Origin: Paramecium pentaurelia
Taxonomy: Eukaryota > Ciliophora > Oligohymenophorea > Peniculida > Parameciidae
Assembly (NCBI GenBank): GCA_905183005.1
Contig: CAJJDO010000075.1
Span: 252,132-316,131, forward strand
Reading direction: 5' to 3'
Length of the DNA stretch: 64,000 nt
Shown: one piece after another, positions 50,038-63,066 of the stretch
How the letters are laid out: each line of letters begins with the position of its first letter
Position numbering within the stretch: position 1 is the first letter of the stretch
Made by a program: the position numbers and the translations under genes
Notes under the pieces: generated by a model
Told to the model about the DNA's origin: nothing
The model's database searches: none
What the model saw: the letters and a program-made list of their open reading frames with translations, nothing else

Positions 50038-51570
50038 TCATTATAATTCATTCTGCATATAAAGCCATTCATCTATTTTAGTAAGAATAGTGATTATTTT
50101 ATTAAGAATTTTAGACATTTTATGAATATCTCCTACATCAAAAAGCAGTTCAACTTCTTCAGCCTTCCTATTAGATTATGGTGATTTATTCAATTCTAAA
50201 GATTGGTAATTAGCTAAACATCTATTTGGACTTAAATGATTTAACATAACAGGAGTTTTAAGTTCTCCTAATTTTAGATGTGAATGAGGTAGATTTTTGA
50301 GTTTTTATAAATCTAAATTGCCTTATTCTGTAAACAATGAATTAACATTCTATTATTTTGGAGATCTTTATTTATGTAAATAATGATACCTAATATAAAG
50401 ATTAGCATTTTTTATTTCTTGCTATGATTTTTTAATATTTGTTTTATTAAATAAAGGTTATGATCTTATTGAAAAATTTAGTAGTCTATTTTTTTTTCTT
50501 TAAGAATTCATTATTGTATTTGTATTTAATTTAACATCATTTGAATCTTAATTGAAGATAATTTCAAAAGGTTCATCATCTGAAGAAATATCTAAATTAT
50601 TTTCATCAATAATGTGATTATCTTTTTTATTCTTTCCAATAGAACCTTACTCAAATTTAGAAATAGCTAGTCTTTTTAAAGAGGAATCAAATTTCTAAAT
50701 TAATATCATATGAATACCAAAGATTCACCATTTAACATTCTATTATGGAATAATTAAGCCATTTTGATATTGCCTTCATAATAATAATATTTTCCTAATT
50801 ATTCATAACCTTTGAATTCAGAATTTACTTATCCTAGTTTCCAACTGCACATCAAATATTTAGTGATATATATTTTAGCTTATTTAAGTCTTAGCTTAAG
50901 AAAACATTATGATAATATGCTATATGCTTTAAGTTTATATTTGAGTAGTGATTCTGAGTCTGATAATCTTTTAGCATTCTTAGCAAGGGAAATAGAATAA
51001 TATAAAAGATTATAGTATTTGGCAATTTTAGCAAGTGTTAGTGTGATTAGGATTTTAATATCTTGAAACATTATAAAATAGTATTGATACCTATATTTTT
51101 GAATTTGATTATAAAATGATTGATTTCTTAAATAATGTCAACACTAATAGATCGTTTAGATTTATTAATTAATATCTTTCTTAATTTATTGATAATAAAT
51201 TCTAAATCTTCTTTAGTATTTGATAACATATCTTAACTAAATGAATTATAAAAAATATAAATTACATATGGATTTATGGATCAATTAATTTAATTTTACT
51301 TTCTTCTTTAATTTTTTCAATTTCTTCTTTAAATGTATTTTGAATATTATGAATAAAAATATAGATTTTATTCTTTTAATGTCTAGAACAAAATGTTTAT
51401 TTTTTTATTAAATAACCATCATTTGTTGATGGTTCTGTAATTATTCTTTCATGATTATTATAAACATTAGCAGATACTTGTAATGCATCATAGGTTCTTT
51501 CAGTTGTTCTTACAGCACTTAAACGAGATAGTGATGGATTGTTTTTGGATTAAAAAAATTGATAAAACAT
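50038..51570 (-). CDS. TPR-like repeat protein with disordered C-terminus (483 aa)
   Basis: Introns at 51237-51265, 51062-51090 and 50695-50717 give 483 residues. An N-terminal helical region is followed by TPR-type helix pairs (ILITLTLAKIAKYYNLLYYS, SLLKYKLKAYSILSQCFL, YEQLGKYYYYEGNIKMAQLF). Ciliates have many proteins with this 'Y..lGk.Yy..G.i..A..yH.r' repeat. The C-terminal 200 residues are polar, Ser/Asn-rich, with Ser-Pro sites (KQRSPKQ, NHLSPNR, ELNKSPQSNR) that could be phosphorylated. A shorter reading starting at an internal Met (50762) conflicts with the clear repeat upstream. Binding partner unknown. Confidence 0.75.
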
Positions 51571-51628
51571 ATAAATTAAATTAAAAAATATATATAAATT
51601 AAAATTTACAAAATTAATAAAAAACATA

Positions 51629-52285
51629 TCAGAGATCTAATAAATGATAATTTGTTCTAAATCTCTTATGTTCTTTTTCTTTACGTGGTCGTTCTCGAAA
51701 TTATTATAACTAAAATCTTTCTCTATTACATTTTTATATAAATTTATCTTTATCAATAGTGACAGTGTTTTCTTTAATATATAAAATAGCTTTTTTATTA
51801 GTATTTTCTATATCTTCTTTATTGCATTAATATATTTGTTCTTATATTAATTTATGTAATTTATCAGCCTTACGAATAGCTTTGTATTCATCATCTTCTC
51901 TTGTTTGTTTAACTTTGAATTCAATTTCTTTCTTCTTTTGAACAGTTATTATCTTTTCACAAGATTCAATGATGTCAGTTGCTTTTCTATAAGCAGGCTC
52001 ATCAATAGTTTAAGATCGAACTAAACGATTGAGATTTCTTTAAGAACATAACTTTTGAATATTTTGAACTGAGAGTTTACGTTTGCTTTCAATATCCATC
52101 AAAATTTATTGTTATGATAGATTACGTATTTTAGGTAATTGATAACTTACATTAATACCACCATAATCCTATAATATATAAGTATCCAAAAGGGAATTTA
52201 AGGCTGCATTTTTAGGTTTGAGAAAGTAATGAGTATTTTTATTGATTGTATTTTTGAGATGATAAATGTTTTTATTTTACTCCAT
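51629..52285 (-). CDS. basic helical protein, unknown (218 aa)
   Basis: An intronless 218-residue frame, very rich in Lys, Arg, Gln and Ile, with long charged helices (ATDIIESCEKIITVQKKKEI, EDDEYKAIRKADKLHKLI). The C-terminus is basic (FRERPRKEKEHKRFR). There is no TM segment or enzyme motif. Composition fits a small cytoskeletal or axonemal coiled-coil protein, but nothing specific is recognisable. Start and stop are each within 60 bp of the neighbouring genes. Confidence 0.6.
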
Positions 52286-52329
52286 AATATTTAATAAATA
52301 TTAATAAATATAAAAAATTAATAATTATC

Positions 52330-54221
52330 TCAATGAAATTCATAATATTATTTCTGGATTCTGTATTACCAAGGATTTTCAAAATTACTCTTATGTGTAT
52401 AAAATTAATAAATCATCAATAAAGCCAAAATAACAAAAAAACAAATACTTCCATAAAATGAAAATACCACATAACTATAAGTAGTGTGATATACATTCTT
52501 TGCAAAAGTATTAACTTAATCAATTGCCTATAAATTAATGAATATAAATATATTATACCAATATTAATCCTTGATCTGAAAAACAATTCTTTTCTAAATA
52601 TGTCTAAAAAATATGATTATGTTCTTTTAATCCATTCTATTATTATAATATATTAAATATACATTTCCATTTATATGATATAAATATATTGCACCCAAAA
52701 TTATACAAAGTGTAGCAATTACAGCAGCACTACCACAAAAGAATCTAGGTTATTAGAATTCTGTCATATCTTTCCATTCAAATACCTAAATAAAATTTGT
52801 TAATAATACTCTATTTCTAATTAAATAAAGTATTGGCACTAAAAATAAAGCAACTGCTGAAATCAATAATATTATAAATGAAAGATATTTTTCAGTATGA
52901 TAAATACTTTTACTACTTGATGAAATCTTTTCTACTTAATTTGGTTTCAATTTCTAGCATTCCTAAATAGAATTTATTTTTATTCTTTTAATTAATTCAA
53001 ATGCATAAGTATCTTCATTACTCATATAACTTTAATAAAATGGTATTTGATTTAAAAGATCATTTAAATCATTCTATTCATAAACTTTATGAATTTCTAA
53101 TGTATTCAAACTTATTCTATGATTTTAAAGATCTAAATATTAATCACATCCTTTTTCTGCTCTCTTTGCAAATGGATAATATTTCTCAGATTAAAACTTT
53201 GGATTTAATTCATTATTAAAACAAGGTGATGATTCACTTTAACCTAATCCAGGAACCAATTATAAATCTACAATTGATTCAGAATCCTCAAATTTCTTAA
53301 TAAAATGATCATTCCCTATTTTTATTGCATGTTCATCATTTTATCTACTATTATCTTTCACTAAATTAGACAAAGGACATCTTCTAGATATAGGTACACA
53401 AATATTTCCACATTTCTTATAACCATCATCACAATTAATTCCATTTAAATGTTACCAATCTTCATATTTTTTAATACAAAAACTCTTAGATTACCATATC
53501 TTAATATCCACAGAATCATGAGATTTCACTCTTTTACATGATGATTTATAAAAACAAGTAGCAGAATGACTTATCTCTCCATTTTCACATAAACATCCAG
53601 ACTTAACTCCATCCCATTTACCTATTATAGCTGTTTCATAACCATTAGGACATTCAACATTCTTATGTCTAAAATATTCAATCATTGTAACATGTGATGC
53701 TGTTTCCCTTCCTACTACTATATCTTCTATTGGATTCTTTTCTAAATTGATTTTTAATGTTGATAATGTGTTATGTGCACCTTCAGGATTAAAATGTTTT
53801 ATCTTAGCACCAACCATGCATGACATAACAATCAAAATTATTATTATGAATGCTATTGGTAAAAAGTACATTATCCAATCTATCAACTAATCAAATTAAA
53901 TTCAAATATATTACATATGACAATTTCTAATTTTATTTCCCTTACTATTGTTAAAACTGATTCTACACAATTATTTATGATGTATTTTATTTTATAGGCA
54001 TTGGATTATGAACTTAAACTTCAGAAACTTGATTCTGTCCTCTGTATATTTTTTATTCTGTTTCCATTGGTTAAGGTTATTAAGGTTGATACACAGGTTT
54101 CCCTACTGCTGATGAATTTACTACTATATTCATATCACTTACTTATCGGAATAGTTTGACTATAACCACCATATTAGGATTATTGAGGATTTTAGAATTG
54201 TGATTATGTATTTGAAAACAT
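52330..54221 (-). CDS. membrane protein with Cys-rich extracellular domain, unknown family (594 aa)
   Basis: Introns at 54121-54142 (a 19-nt version is also possible), 53887-53914, 52637-52662 and 52528-52558. The order is a Q/P-rich cytosolic N-terminus (about 100 residues) and a TM segment (YFLPIAFIIIILIVMSCMVG). A large extracellular or lumenal domain with many cysteines follows (KSGCLCENG, ATCFYKSSCKR, CDDGYKKCGNICVP, RRCP). Three TM segments close the protein (FIILLISAVALFLVPILYLI; FCGSAAVIATLCIILGAIYL; FSFYGSICFFVILALLMIY). Four TMs leave both ends cytosolic. The cysteine pattern suggests disulphides. Not recognised as a known receptor or channel. Confidence 0.7.
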
Positions 54222-55260
54222 TAATATTAGATTATTGTTAAATAAATATTTTATTCATTAATATAATACTCTCCTTTAAAATAAATAATATTCAAAACTA
54301 TTCCCTAATTATATAGAGTATAAATTAGTATATATATTTTCATATTTAAAAATAGATTATCTTAATTTTTATATTTATATGATGTATTAAAAATATTTGT
54401 ATTCAAATTAAGTAATATCTGAAAACTTATAATTATAATATCTAATTAAATTATATCATATGTCTCATAATGCTATTATAATGCAATTTAAATTTGATAA
54501 ATAACCATTTAAATTAATAGATGAATTCACATTTCATATAAGTATTAAATAGGTTTATAATAATTTTATAATAATAAAAGAGAGATTTAGAAAATGCTCA
54601 TTTATATTAATAATTTAGTTAATATGATTTTTAATAAAAAATTTGTAATTTACCAATATATTCATTTTCCTGAATCAATAACCAGATGATATTTAATATT
54701 AAGAGAAAATATTTCAATCTAAAATTTATAGATAAAATTGAAAAAACATAAATTTTTTATATTTAGTATTTATTAATCTATATATATATATTTAAATGTT
54801 TAATATAGAGACATATTCATATTATTTTATATCAATATATTTTTGATTTAAATTTATTCTAAATATTATAATATTTATTTTATTTGAATCAGAATGTAAA
54901 AGATAGTTTATCATATAAATAGTTGCAGTTTCAATTTATTAATTCTGTTTAATGTTTGAATAATTAAATTGAAACAATTGTGTGAAACTAAGAATATATA
55001 TATTTATACTATTAAATTATTAATTATAATAAATATATTAAATTTGTATAGTAGTAGTAGTTATGATGATGAATTTTAGATAAGAATTTAAAATTTAATA
55101 GTTCTATTTATAATGGGTATTCTAATATTTTTAAGAAATTAAGAATTACCATTGATTTGATTGTCTACTTAGAAAATTTAAATTAATATTACATGTATAA
55201 ATAACAGTTTATCTTGATTTCCATTATTTTAATATTACATTAAATATTAATAGGTGAGTT
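54222..55260. other. longest gene-poor stretch of the window (about 1.04 kb)
   Basis: Extremely AT-rich. A plus-strand frame at 54460-54627 (55 codons, MSHNAIIMQFKFDKQPFKL...) reads better than its surroundings and could be a small gene or the 5' exon of a decayed one. The rest shows only TA/TTA-rich sequence and short poly(TA) tracts. Promoters of the divergent genes at 54221 (minus) and 55261 (plus) must lie here. Confidence 0.45.
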
Positions 55261-58200
55261 ATGGAACTAAAAAATTAGATTTTACTTGTTATATTGATTC
55301 CTATAATTTTGATTCTTATGTTAGCAGTGTTGCAAGTTGGATTGCTTGGTTTTGTGAGCATCCCAAGTTTTTAGGATTCTCTCTTAGAATTTCACATAAA
55401 TAGACACCTAAATGGTTTATAAATAGAGATGAATATCATCTAACAAGTAAATAATTGAAAGATGATAGGAAATCTACATCCAATATTAAGCATATTTTAA
55501 TTAAATATTTGGAGTAAGTGCACATTTGAGACATTATTGTTTTGGCGAGTTTTAAAACTATTCATCCTGGTATAATTTTGAGTCTATCTAGGACTTTGGA
55601 TGCAAAGTAAATTGCTCCATACTCATTTTCTTCTGGTGAAATAACCGAAGAATATTACACAGTTGCTTGGAGTCATACCAATTTTACTAAGTTAGACACC
55701 ATTAAGAACTAAAATCCTAAATTAAGCTTTTTGATGAATAAAATCACTTAATCACTTATACTATCAGATATTATAATAAAGTATTGAGATGATGATATTA
55801 AAAATAGCAACACAAGATCACTTTCATAGGATCTATAACTAGAATCTCAATCGAATGAAGTTGATACAACATTAATACCTATTAATTATGCATCTTTGAT
55901 GGTCCATTGTACAGATTCTTTAGTAATGAGAATACCATAATTCACAAAATAATAATAAAATTTGTTGAAGAACATAAATACAGCTGATTGGTTACCAAAG
56001 AAAGAATTCTAATTAGACTCAACATTAAATTTTACAATGTCTTATGATCATAATGATGAATTTACATCAAATCCATCATTGACAATAACATAAATCATTT
56101 CTTAAGATGATACTAGACAATGTTTTCTGACAGCAAAGATTTCAAATTCATATTTATTAGATCTAATAACAAGACATTATTAATAACATGAGATTTAAGG
56201 GGAAAATGAACATTAATTATTTACAGCTATTATAAATGATTAATTCACTACATTAGCTCCATAAGATTTAAGTAATATGACTATTTCAGAATCTATTATA
56301 AAATATATAGTAAAAACTAAAGATTTCAGTTAATCATCTTATAATTCCTTAAATGAAGATTTAGCACCATAAATAATAAATAAATCTAAAGAATTAGTTT
56401 AGAATCAAACTCAAAATTCAACATCATTAACTTATTCGTTTGGTTAAAATAAATTTTATTTATTATTTTCTAAGGTTAATACTTATTCAACAAAGAAAGT
56501 CTCTATAGTAACAGCCCCAGAAAATGGAAGAAGATATGTGTATATTGAACCAGAAGAAAACAATTTTACTATGCCTTCATTTATTTTGGTTCATTATTTT
56601 GAAGAATAAACTTTAATTTAAGAACTCTATGAAGGAACATCATTAAATAATGTCAGAATCTTAGAGATCATTGTATTAATTGTTATAATTGTTCTATCTG
56701 TTGGTAAATATATATATATATATATAAATTAGTAATATTTTTATTTGTTTGGTATACAGCAACTAGAATAGGTTTATCATTTGAATAACCAATTAAAGTT
56801 TTAACTGAGTTTATGAATAGTATAGATATATAAAATATGGATTAAGAAGAAGAATTAATAAATTATTAGGATTATTTTAACTCTTTTGAGATTAAATCCT
56901 TATTTTAAACTATGAATATTTTTGTAACAACAATAAAATATTCAAATCAAAAATATTCTAATTCTAAACATTCTGATGCTTTGGCTTTGATGGAATTAAG
57001 TAAAGCAAAAGATTTTTACAAAAAAGAAATAGGAAATATGAGTGCAGTTGGTATATGTGCTAATAATATTGGAATATTACATATGAAAGGAGGTAGAGTA
57101 TTTGAAGCAATAAATGAAATGGAAGAGGCTATTTATATTGCAAAATTAGAATTAATAGAAATCAAAGAACTTAAAAAATGGTGTTTAGGAATGTAATCAG
57201 CATTGTAGGAACCAAATCTATATTAAAATTTTAAATAAAGATTGAAAGTTTTGGCACAAAAATTTAAAGAATAAATGAAGATTAATTGGATAAGTGTATA
57301 AATGAAAAAGAAAGATAATAAAAAAAAGAAAGTTGAAAGTTAATATAAATTAAATTCTTAATCTCTTATGAGTAGACCATTAGAATAACATAATAAAAAT
57401 TAATCTACTACTTAATTATTATAAAAAACCAATATACCACATGTTGCATTACTTAATACTGGTACATAAAATAAAATTACTTAAATATAAACAAATTCTG
57501 TTCAAACACCAATGTAGAAAAAGAGATTAAGTGGTAGAATCTCATTTGCAGAAAGTAAATAACATTTATAACCAATTAATTCAGTAGAGCCTGATAATTC
57601 ATAACATGTATCTCCTTAATTATCTCCAAATGTATCAAATAATAGAGTAAAATATTAAGGTGGTCACTCATATAATTAAAGTAGTATTATCAGTTAAAGA
57701 TTGGATTTGAAAGAGAGTATTATACAATAAGATGAAAGATATAAAGATGATGAATATAGATAAGATTAAGAGGAAAGAGTAAGAGGAGATTCTGGATAAT
57801 CTAATGGAGGAATGACAGAATTGTAAATGATTGAAGAGAAGATAGCAGAGTTGATGAAAAAGAAATAATTAGCTAAAGCAAAATTATTAAATAGATAATT
57901 TTAATTAGCATAATTCATGTTTACAATTTGTATGTAAAATGAAATCTTTATTCCTGAAACTCTTAAATTATTTAATGACTTTGAAGCAACAGCAGAAAAA
58001 GATTAAATGTTCACATAAAGTAATATTGTAAGATTGATTAATCTTCATGTTAAAAAGGCATTATGTTATATATAAATTGGAGATTTGAGTAATTTCAAAA
58101 TATCTGAAAAAAAAGCATTAGAATATTATAATAAACTTAATGAAAATTTTACTTAAGAATAAAATTAAGCAGAATAAGATTATAATTTTGTTGACATGTT

Positions 58201-59346
58201 CAAAAATGTACCTAAAGAAGTCTTACTCTCAAAAATTATGTAATTATAAGCTATATTTGAATTAATTGAAGGTAATTTTAAGACTGGTGCTGAAATCTTA
58301 ACATAAATTATAGAATTGGGTGAATATTATGATCCTGAAGTACGTGATTTTTGTTTAATGGTTTTAGAGAAAATATTTAATCTTTTTAATATATCTCCTT
58401 TGCCTATTTAATAATTCAGAAATTAAATATCTATCAATATTTATGAAATAGTTTTCATGATTGATTATTCAAAAGAAATGACAATTGAATAAATTAATTT
58501 GTCTCATAGTATTTGTACCAAAATCTTTCATATATTGTAACCTTAAGATTTAATTGGTATGTATGGATTCAACAATTCTCTACATGAAGCTTTTCCATTA
58601 TAACCAAAAGGAACATATAAAGATTTATTGACAAAGTAATTATTCATGGCAATTACTGCTCCTGGAGGAAAATCTAAGATATTCTAAGCTTTAAAATATG
58701 CAGTTAAGAATTTCTTTGAACATAAAATTACAATTTAAGATAGTGATTATGAGAAAAAGAAAAATATGGATTTAAATAATAAATAAAAAATACCTCTACC
58801 TCCAGTAGCAGAGGAAGATGAAGGGAAAAGTATGATTATAGAAAATTTAGTAGATAAAAGTTAACATGTAAATATTAGGTATTTAATAAAAATTTATTAT
58901 CTTTAGTTAAGATTGTTAATATGATAATGTAACTAGTGAATCTAATTCTGATTTTGAAGATAATGATGTTAAATTAGTTAGAAATGAAAATAATTACGGT
59001 AATATAATTGAATAAGAAAAATAATCATAATAAAATGATTTTAGAACACGTTATAAATTTATTTGTATCTTTACTGAGAGTATTTATTATTTTATTAAAT
59101 ATTTTAGTAAATAAAAAAATGAGTGAAAAGTAAGAAATCAGTTTGAGATAAGTTTTAGAAAAGAATTAAGTTGATCTTATGGTATTCAATATTGCTAATT
59201 AAAATGCTAATATGTTAGAATTAAAGAAATTATCTAAAATTACTCCAAGAAGTATTTTTGTTAATGCAACAGCTAATTTAGAATAATTATTTGGAAAATC
59301 AAGATAAAATCAATTACAAAAAAAAATGTATTTAGAATTCTTTTGA
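55261..59346 (+). CDS. transmembrane sensor-like protein: extracellular domain, TM, HAMP-like linker, TPR, VWA (1309 aa)
   Basis: Introns at 55447-55468, 55570-55591, 55781-55807, 56704-56732, 58879-58906 and 59080-59107. An N-terminal TM/signal anchor (ILLVILIPIILILMLAVL) is followed by about 430 extracellular residues, possibly Cache/PAS-like. The second TM (ILEIIVLIVIIVLSVVIFLF) runs into a HAMP-like stretch (PIKVLTEFMNSI). Cytosolic parts: TPR-like helices (GICANNIGILHMKGGRVFEA), a long Q/S-rich linker with coiled coil, and a von Willebrand A domain starting IVFMIDYSKEMTIEQ (58457 on). The MIDAS triplet is partly degenerate (DxSxE). HAMP linkers normally couple sensors to kinases or cyclases; here the output is TPR/VWA. 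Ligand and role are unknown. Confidence 0.7.
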
Positions 59347-59383
59347 TTTATATATCAAGTTTTATATAATATTAATACTAGTA

Positions 59384-60241
59384 TCATTATTAAGATGAAT
59401 AAGCTTAATTCATCTACTATTTGCGATGTAATTATCTAAGACTTGCAAATCTTTTATGACTTTATTCAGTCTTACAAGTTCTTTTAGTAGGTTAATTTGA
59501 TTTATGATCTGAATATGAAGAAAGATTCTTATTTTTTATGAATTATTATATGGGTCTTTTAAGAAAATGATCGAAACTTATTTAAGAAAGTGTTTTTTAT
59601 TTTCTTTTTTAACATTGAGATTGAGGACTATGTACATCTGATGTAGATACATTCAATATTTAATTTTACATTTATAACATTTCTGCTTAGTATTATTAAA
59701 TAAGTGGGATCAAAGTTGACTGACCAGATTATTTTCTTATATTAAAAATAGAGATTCTTGCCTTTGATATTCTTTTACTACTTTTCATATTTTATTATCT
59801 AGCCCTTTTAAATTTAAAATATGTTAACATAAGTTAAACTGCTCTTACATATATCTTGAATCTATAAATTATTTTTTAATGACGAATTTGTTTCACATAA
59901 AACTTCCCTTAAGAAATCAACCTTTTCCATTTACTCCCATAAATTCCATATATCTATTCATTTGAACTTTAAGATCTATTACTCCTTTAAATTAGTGGAC
60001 ATCTTATTTTCAAAGATTGAATTTCACTTCTTCCCATTAAATCTGGAATCAATATAGGTTTAAGATGAATCATTAATTTTGGATCCATGCTTTTTCTTTG
60101 ACTCCCAAACGGTGATAGTAACTTTCTTGATTCATTATGTAAGCTTTGATAATAAAAGGGCCCTTTAAGTCTAGGGCTGAATTCTTTATAACATAAAAGT
60201 GGACATTCAGATATTCTTTATTAACTTCTTACGCTGTTCAT
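59384..60241 (-). CDS. basic Q/S-rich protein, unknown (285 aa)
   Basis: An intronless 285-residue frame, strongly basic, with many Arg/Lys/Gln/Ser (LISQGKFYVKQIRHQK, MKSSKRISKARISIFNIRKQ, KRFASLRQLHRKQQM). A central part (KLMIHLKPILIPDLMGRSEI) may be folded. No TM, no known domain. Length, start codon and convergent 37-bp spacing to the sensor gene support a real gene. Opposite-strand readings here are poorer in composition. Confidence 0.6.
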
Positions 60242-60938
60242 TTTTCTGTTTTCTGGTACTTACAATAAATAATATAATAAATTGAAATAAGAGTGATTTT
60301 TACAAAGTATAGATCATTTTCAAAATATATTTTTTAATGCTCAATTGTTCTAAATTCATAGATTTATTTCTCATCTATTTTTACTGTTTAATTGACATAT
60401 AAAATATATTGGAGTGATTAAGCTTTTGAAATAAATCAAATTTTTAAATCAAAATGCAATAGTTTAATTATGAAATTTATTTCTAAAATGAATTCTCAAA
60501 TCTCTTCTCTTTCAAAATTTAATTTAAATTGCATCATAATCAATAGACAGGATTTTCCTCCAATAGATATTTAATTTTCTAATGGACAAATACTAATTTT
60601 TGAAGCGTTTATAGACAGAAATTATATTATATTTGTTGAATTTTAAATACAAACTAGATTAGATTATATCATAAATTTAAATTAATATATTTAATCCTAT
60701 AATATCAAAAAATTGTATTAATATTATATACTTAATCAAATAAGTTATTTTACTTTAAATTATAATTCTTATATTATGATAATATAAGACATGTTTAATT
60801 TGCTATAAACTATTAAATTTAAAGATGAATTTGTAAAATATTTATGTCAATTAAAGATAAATTTGACACTATAATAATATGATTAGAGATTTATTTTTAT
60901 TTTAAACAAAGAGATCTCAAAACACAAATAATTCAGTT
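60242..60938. other. intergenic region without confident genes (about 0.7 kb)
   Basis: AT-rich. A 49-codon plus-strand frame at 60454-60603 (MQQFNYEIYFQNEF...) has an acceptable composition but no support. Otherwise only short open stretches and TA runs. No RNA gene seen. Confidence 0.4.
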
Positions 60939-61262
60939 TCATTTTTTTGATTAATAAAACATTGATAGGCATTAAGGCTTGAGAATAGATTAAATTGAAT
61001 ATGAACTTTTACGAGGAGAATTAGTAGGAGAATTATGTTTTGAATTTAATTAACGACTGCTCACTCTATTTTAAAAGCTAAATCTAATATGTTTCTTCTT
61101 TTTTTTGGTTTTTTGATCACATTGTCTTATGTTATAATCATTTTATGGATTAAAGATTGGATAATGTTCTTAATCTGATTCTGGTAATATAATTTCTTCT
61201 TGATCTCCTTTTGTCTTTGTAATTTTAGTAATTTCAACTATTTAAGTTGGTACATAAATCAT
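60939..61262 (-). CDS. small basic protein, unknown (107 aa)
   Basis: Intronless frame from ATG 61262-61260 to TGA 60941-60939. It starts IYVPTQIVEITKITKTKGDQ and then becomes Lys/Ser/Asn-rich (KKKKKHIRFSFQNRVSSRQL, SPTNSPRK) with possible SP phosphosites. KKKKKHIRF-type basic runs could act in nuclear import or nucleic-acid binding. No family recognised. Composition and length favour a real small gene. Confidence 0.5.
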
Positions 61263-61577
61263 ATTTCTTTATTTTTACATATATTAATATATACTTAAAG
61301 AATAATTAAAAAAAGTTTATTTGGTAAATAAAATGATCAGGGTTTTACTGTCCAAAATATTATTTTTATGTTAATATATTATATATTGTAATAATTAAGT
61401 AAATATGATAATATTTAATACAATAATAGAGTATATTCTAAATATTATTTTAAAAGAATTAATGAATAAATTTAGATGAAGTAAGTTAAGTATGAATATT
61501 TATATATTATAATACAATATGAGTTTTTTGTTTAATTTAAATTATTATTTTTAATATACAAGAGATATAATAGAAAC
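61263..61577. other. divergent intergenic region
   Basis: About 315 bp between the start codons of the small basic gene (minus) and the TTC23-like gene (plus). AT-rich, no gene seen. It should contain both promoters. Confidence 0.45.
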
Positions 61578-63025
61578 ATGTAGGATGGATATGATGATGA
61601 CGATGGAAATTTCTAAGATGATTAAGATTAAAATGAAGAGGATTATGATTAATTTAATCAAGTCGATCAGATGGAATCTAATCAATTTGATAACTGTAGA
61701 TTAATATTTATGATAATTTATTAGCATAAAAGGAAAAATACTAATAAGACAAGAATTATGGTAATTATTAACCAGATCAACAAAAATAAATTGAAGATAA
61801 AATATCAGAGGATTTAGAAGAAAAAATGAAAATGTTAGATGAGTATTCTAAAGATAAAAGTGAAGAATAAATATTGAATATCAGAATGCACTAATTGGCA
61901 TTGGCCAAGGTATTGATTATTATCACTTAATATCAAAGATTCTGGTATTCACACATGGCAAAGGATAATTCAAATTAGTGAAAGCTCATACAAATATAGG
62001 TGAAGCATATCTAAATTATAAATGTTATGAATAAGCTATTGATCATTTAACTTTGGCTTTAAAGAAAAATGCAAAATTATATAATGAAGAATAAGAAAGT
62101 AAAAGTTATAATGCAATAATATTAACATTACTTGGAAAATGTTATTTAGAAATCAATAGTTATGAAGAATCTTTAGATTTATTAAAAAAGGCTTATGAAA
62201 CGTAATGTTAAATATATGGAGATGAAACTGAACATTCAATCTAAACATTGACTTTAATGTCTAATTGTCATACGTAAAATTAAATAATATATAATATTTT
62301 AGTAAAATGAAAGATTATGATGCTAGTGAAGAATGTATTACTAAAGTATTTGCTATTACTGAAGCAAAATATGGATATAAATCAGAATAAAGTGCAATTT
62401 CATATATTGAAAAAGCAAAAATATTTGCTTGTCAAGAAAATTGGAAAGATGCTATATAATGTTAAACAAATGCTATAGATTTATTAGTAGAAATTAATTA
62501 TCATAAAACTGAATATGTAGCAGAACTTTATTAATAATTATCAACTTATTATGAGAAAATTTAATAGATTGATGATCAAATAGCTTGTTTATAAAAAGTT
62601 AAATAAATATATATTGAATTATATACTGCTTAAGATAAGAAAGTTATTAAAATTAAAAGATAAATTGCAATAATTCAATTAAAATAAGAGAGACATTAAG
62701 AAGCACTTGGTGAATTATATGAAACTGAAGATTTAGAAGTTAAAGTATATGGAGAAGGTAGTGTTTAAGTAGCAAAGACATAAAAAATTATTGGTATATA
62801 TATATATGTATTTAAAAAATTAAAGGCACAATTTTATTGTTAGTCTAAGAATTTAGAGATGCATTGAGTTATTTTTAGAAGAGTTTAAAAACATTTGAGG
62901 AGAATGGAATGAAAAAAGCTGTAGCAGAAGTTAAATAGAAGATTAAATGTGCTAAAGAAATGAAAGAAAAAGGAAAAGGTTAATTAAATTTAAAGGATAG
63001 ATAAAATTTAATGTAAGATTATTGA
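61578..63025 (+). CDS. TPR protein resembling TTC23
   Basis: A 442-residue protein with introns at 61696-61724, 61910-61938, 62274-62302 and 62794-62825. An acidic Asp/Gln-rich N-terminus (DGYDDDDGNFQDDQDQNEED) precedes TPR units: AHTNIGEAYLNYKCYEQAID, LLGKCYLEINSYEESLDLLK, then three or more diverged repeats, ending FRDALSYFQKSLKTFEENGM. The 'A.tnlGeaYln.kcyeQAi.hl..Al..n.kl' start and overall size recall TTC23, a ciliary base (EvC zone) protein, but TPR proteins look alike and this is a moderate call. The gene is convergent with the kinase gene (41 bp). Confidence 0.6.
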
Positions 63026-63066
63026 ATTTAAATATTAAATATATATAAGTTTTTTATAATTTTATA

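Noticed and set aside
50710..51060. Plus-strand frame MNTKDSPFNILL... overlapping the TPR gene
   Set aside because: The minus strand in the same place encodes clear TPR repeats continuous with the flanking exons.
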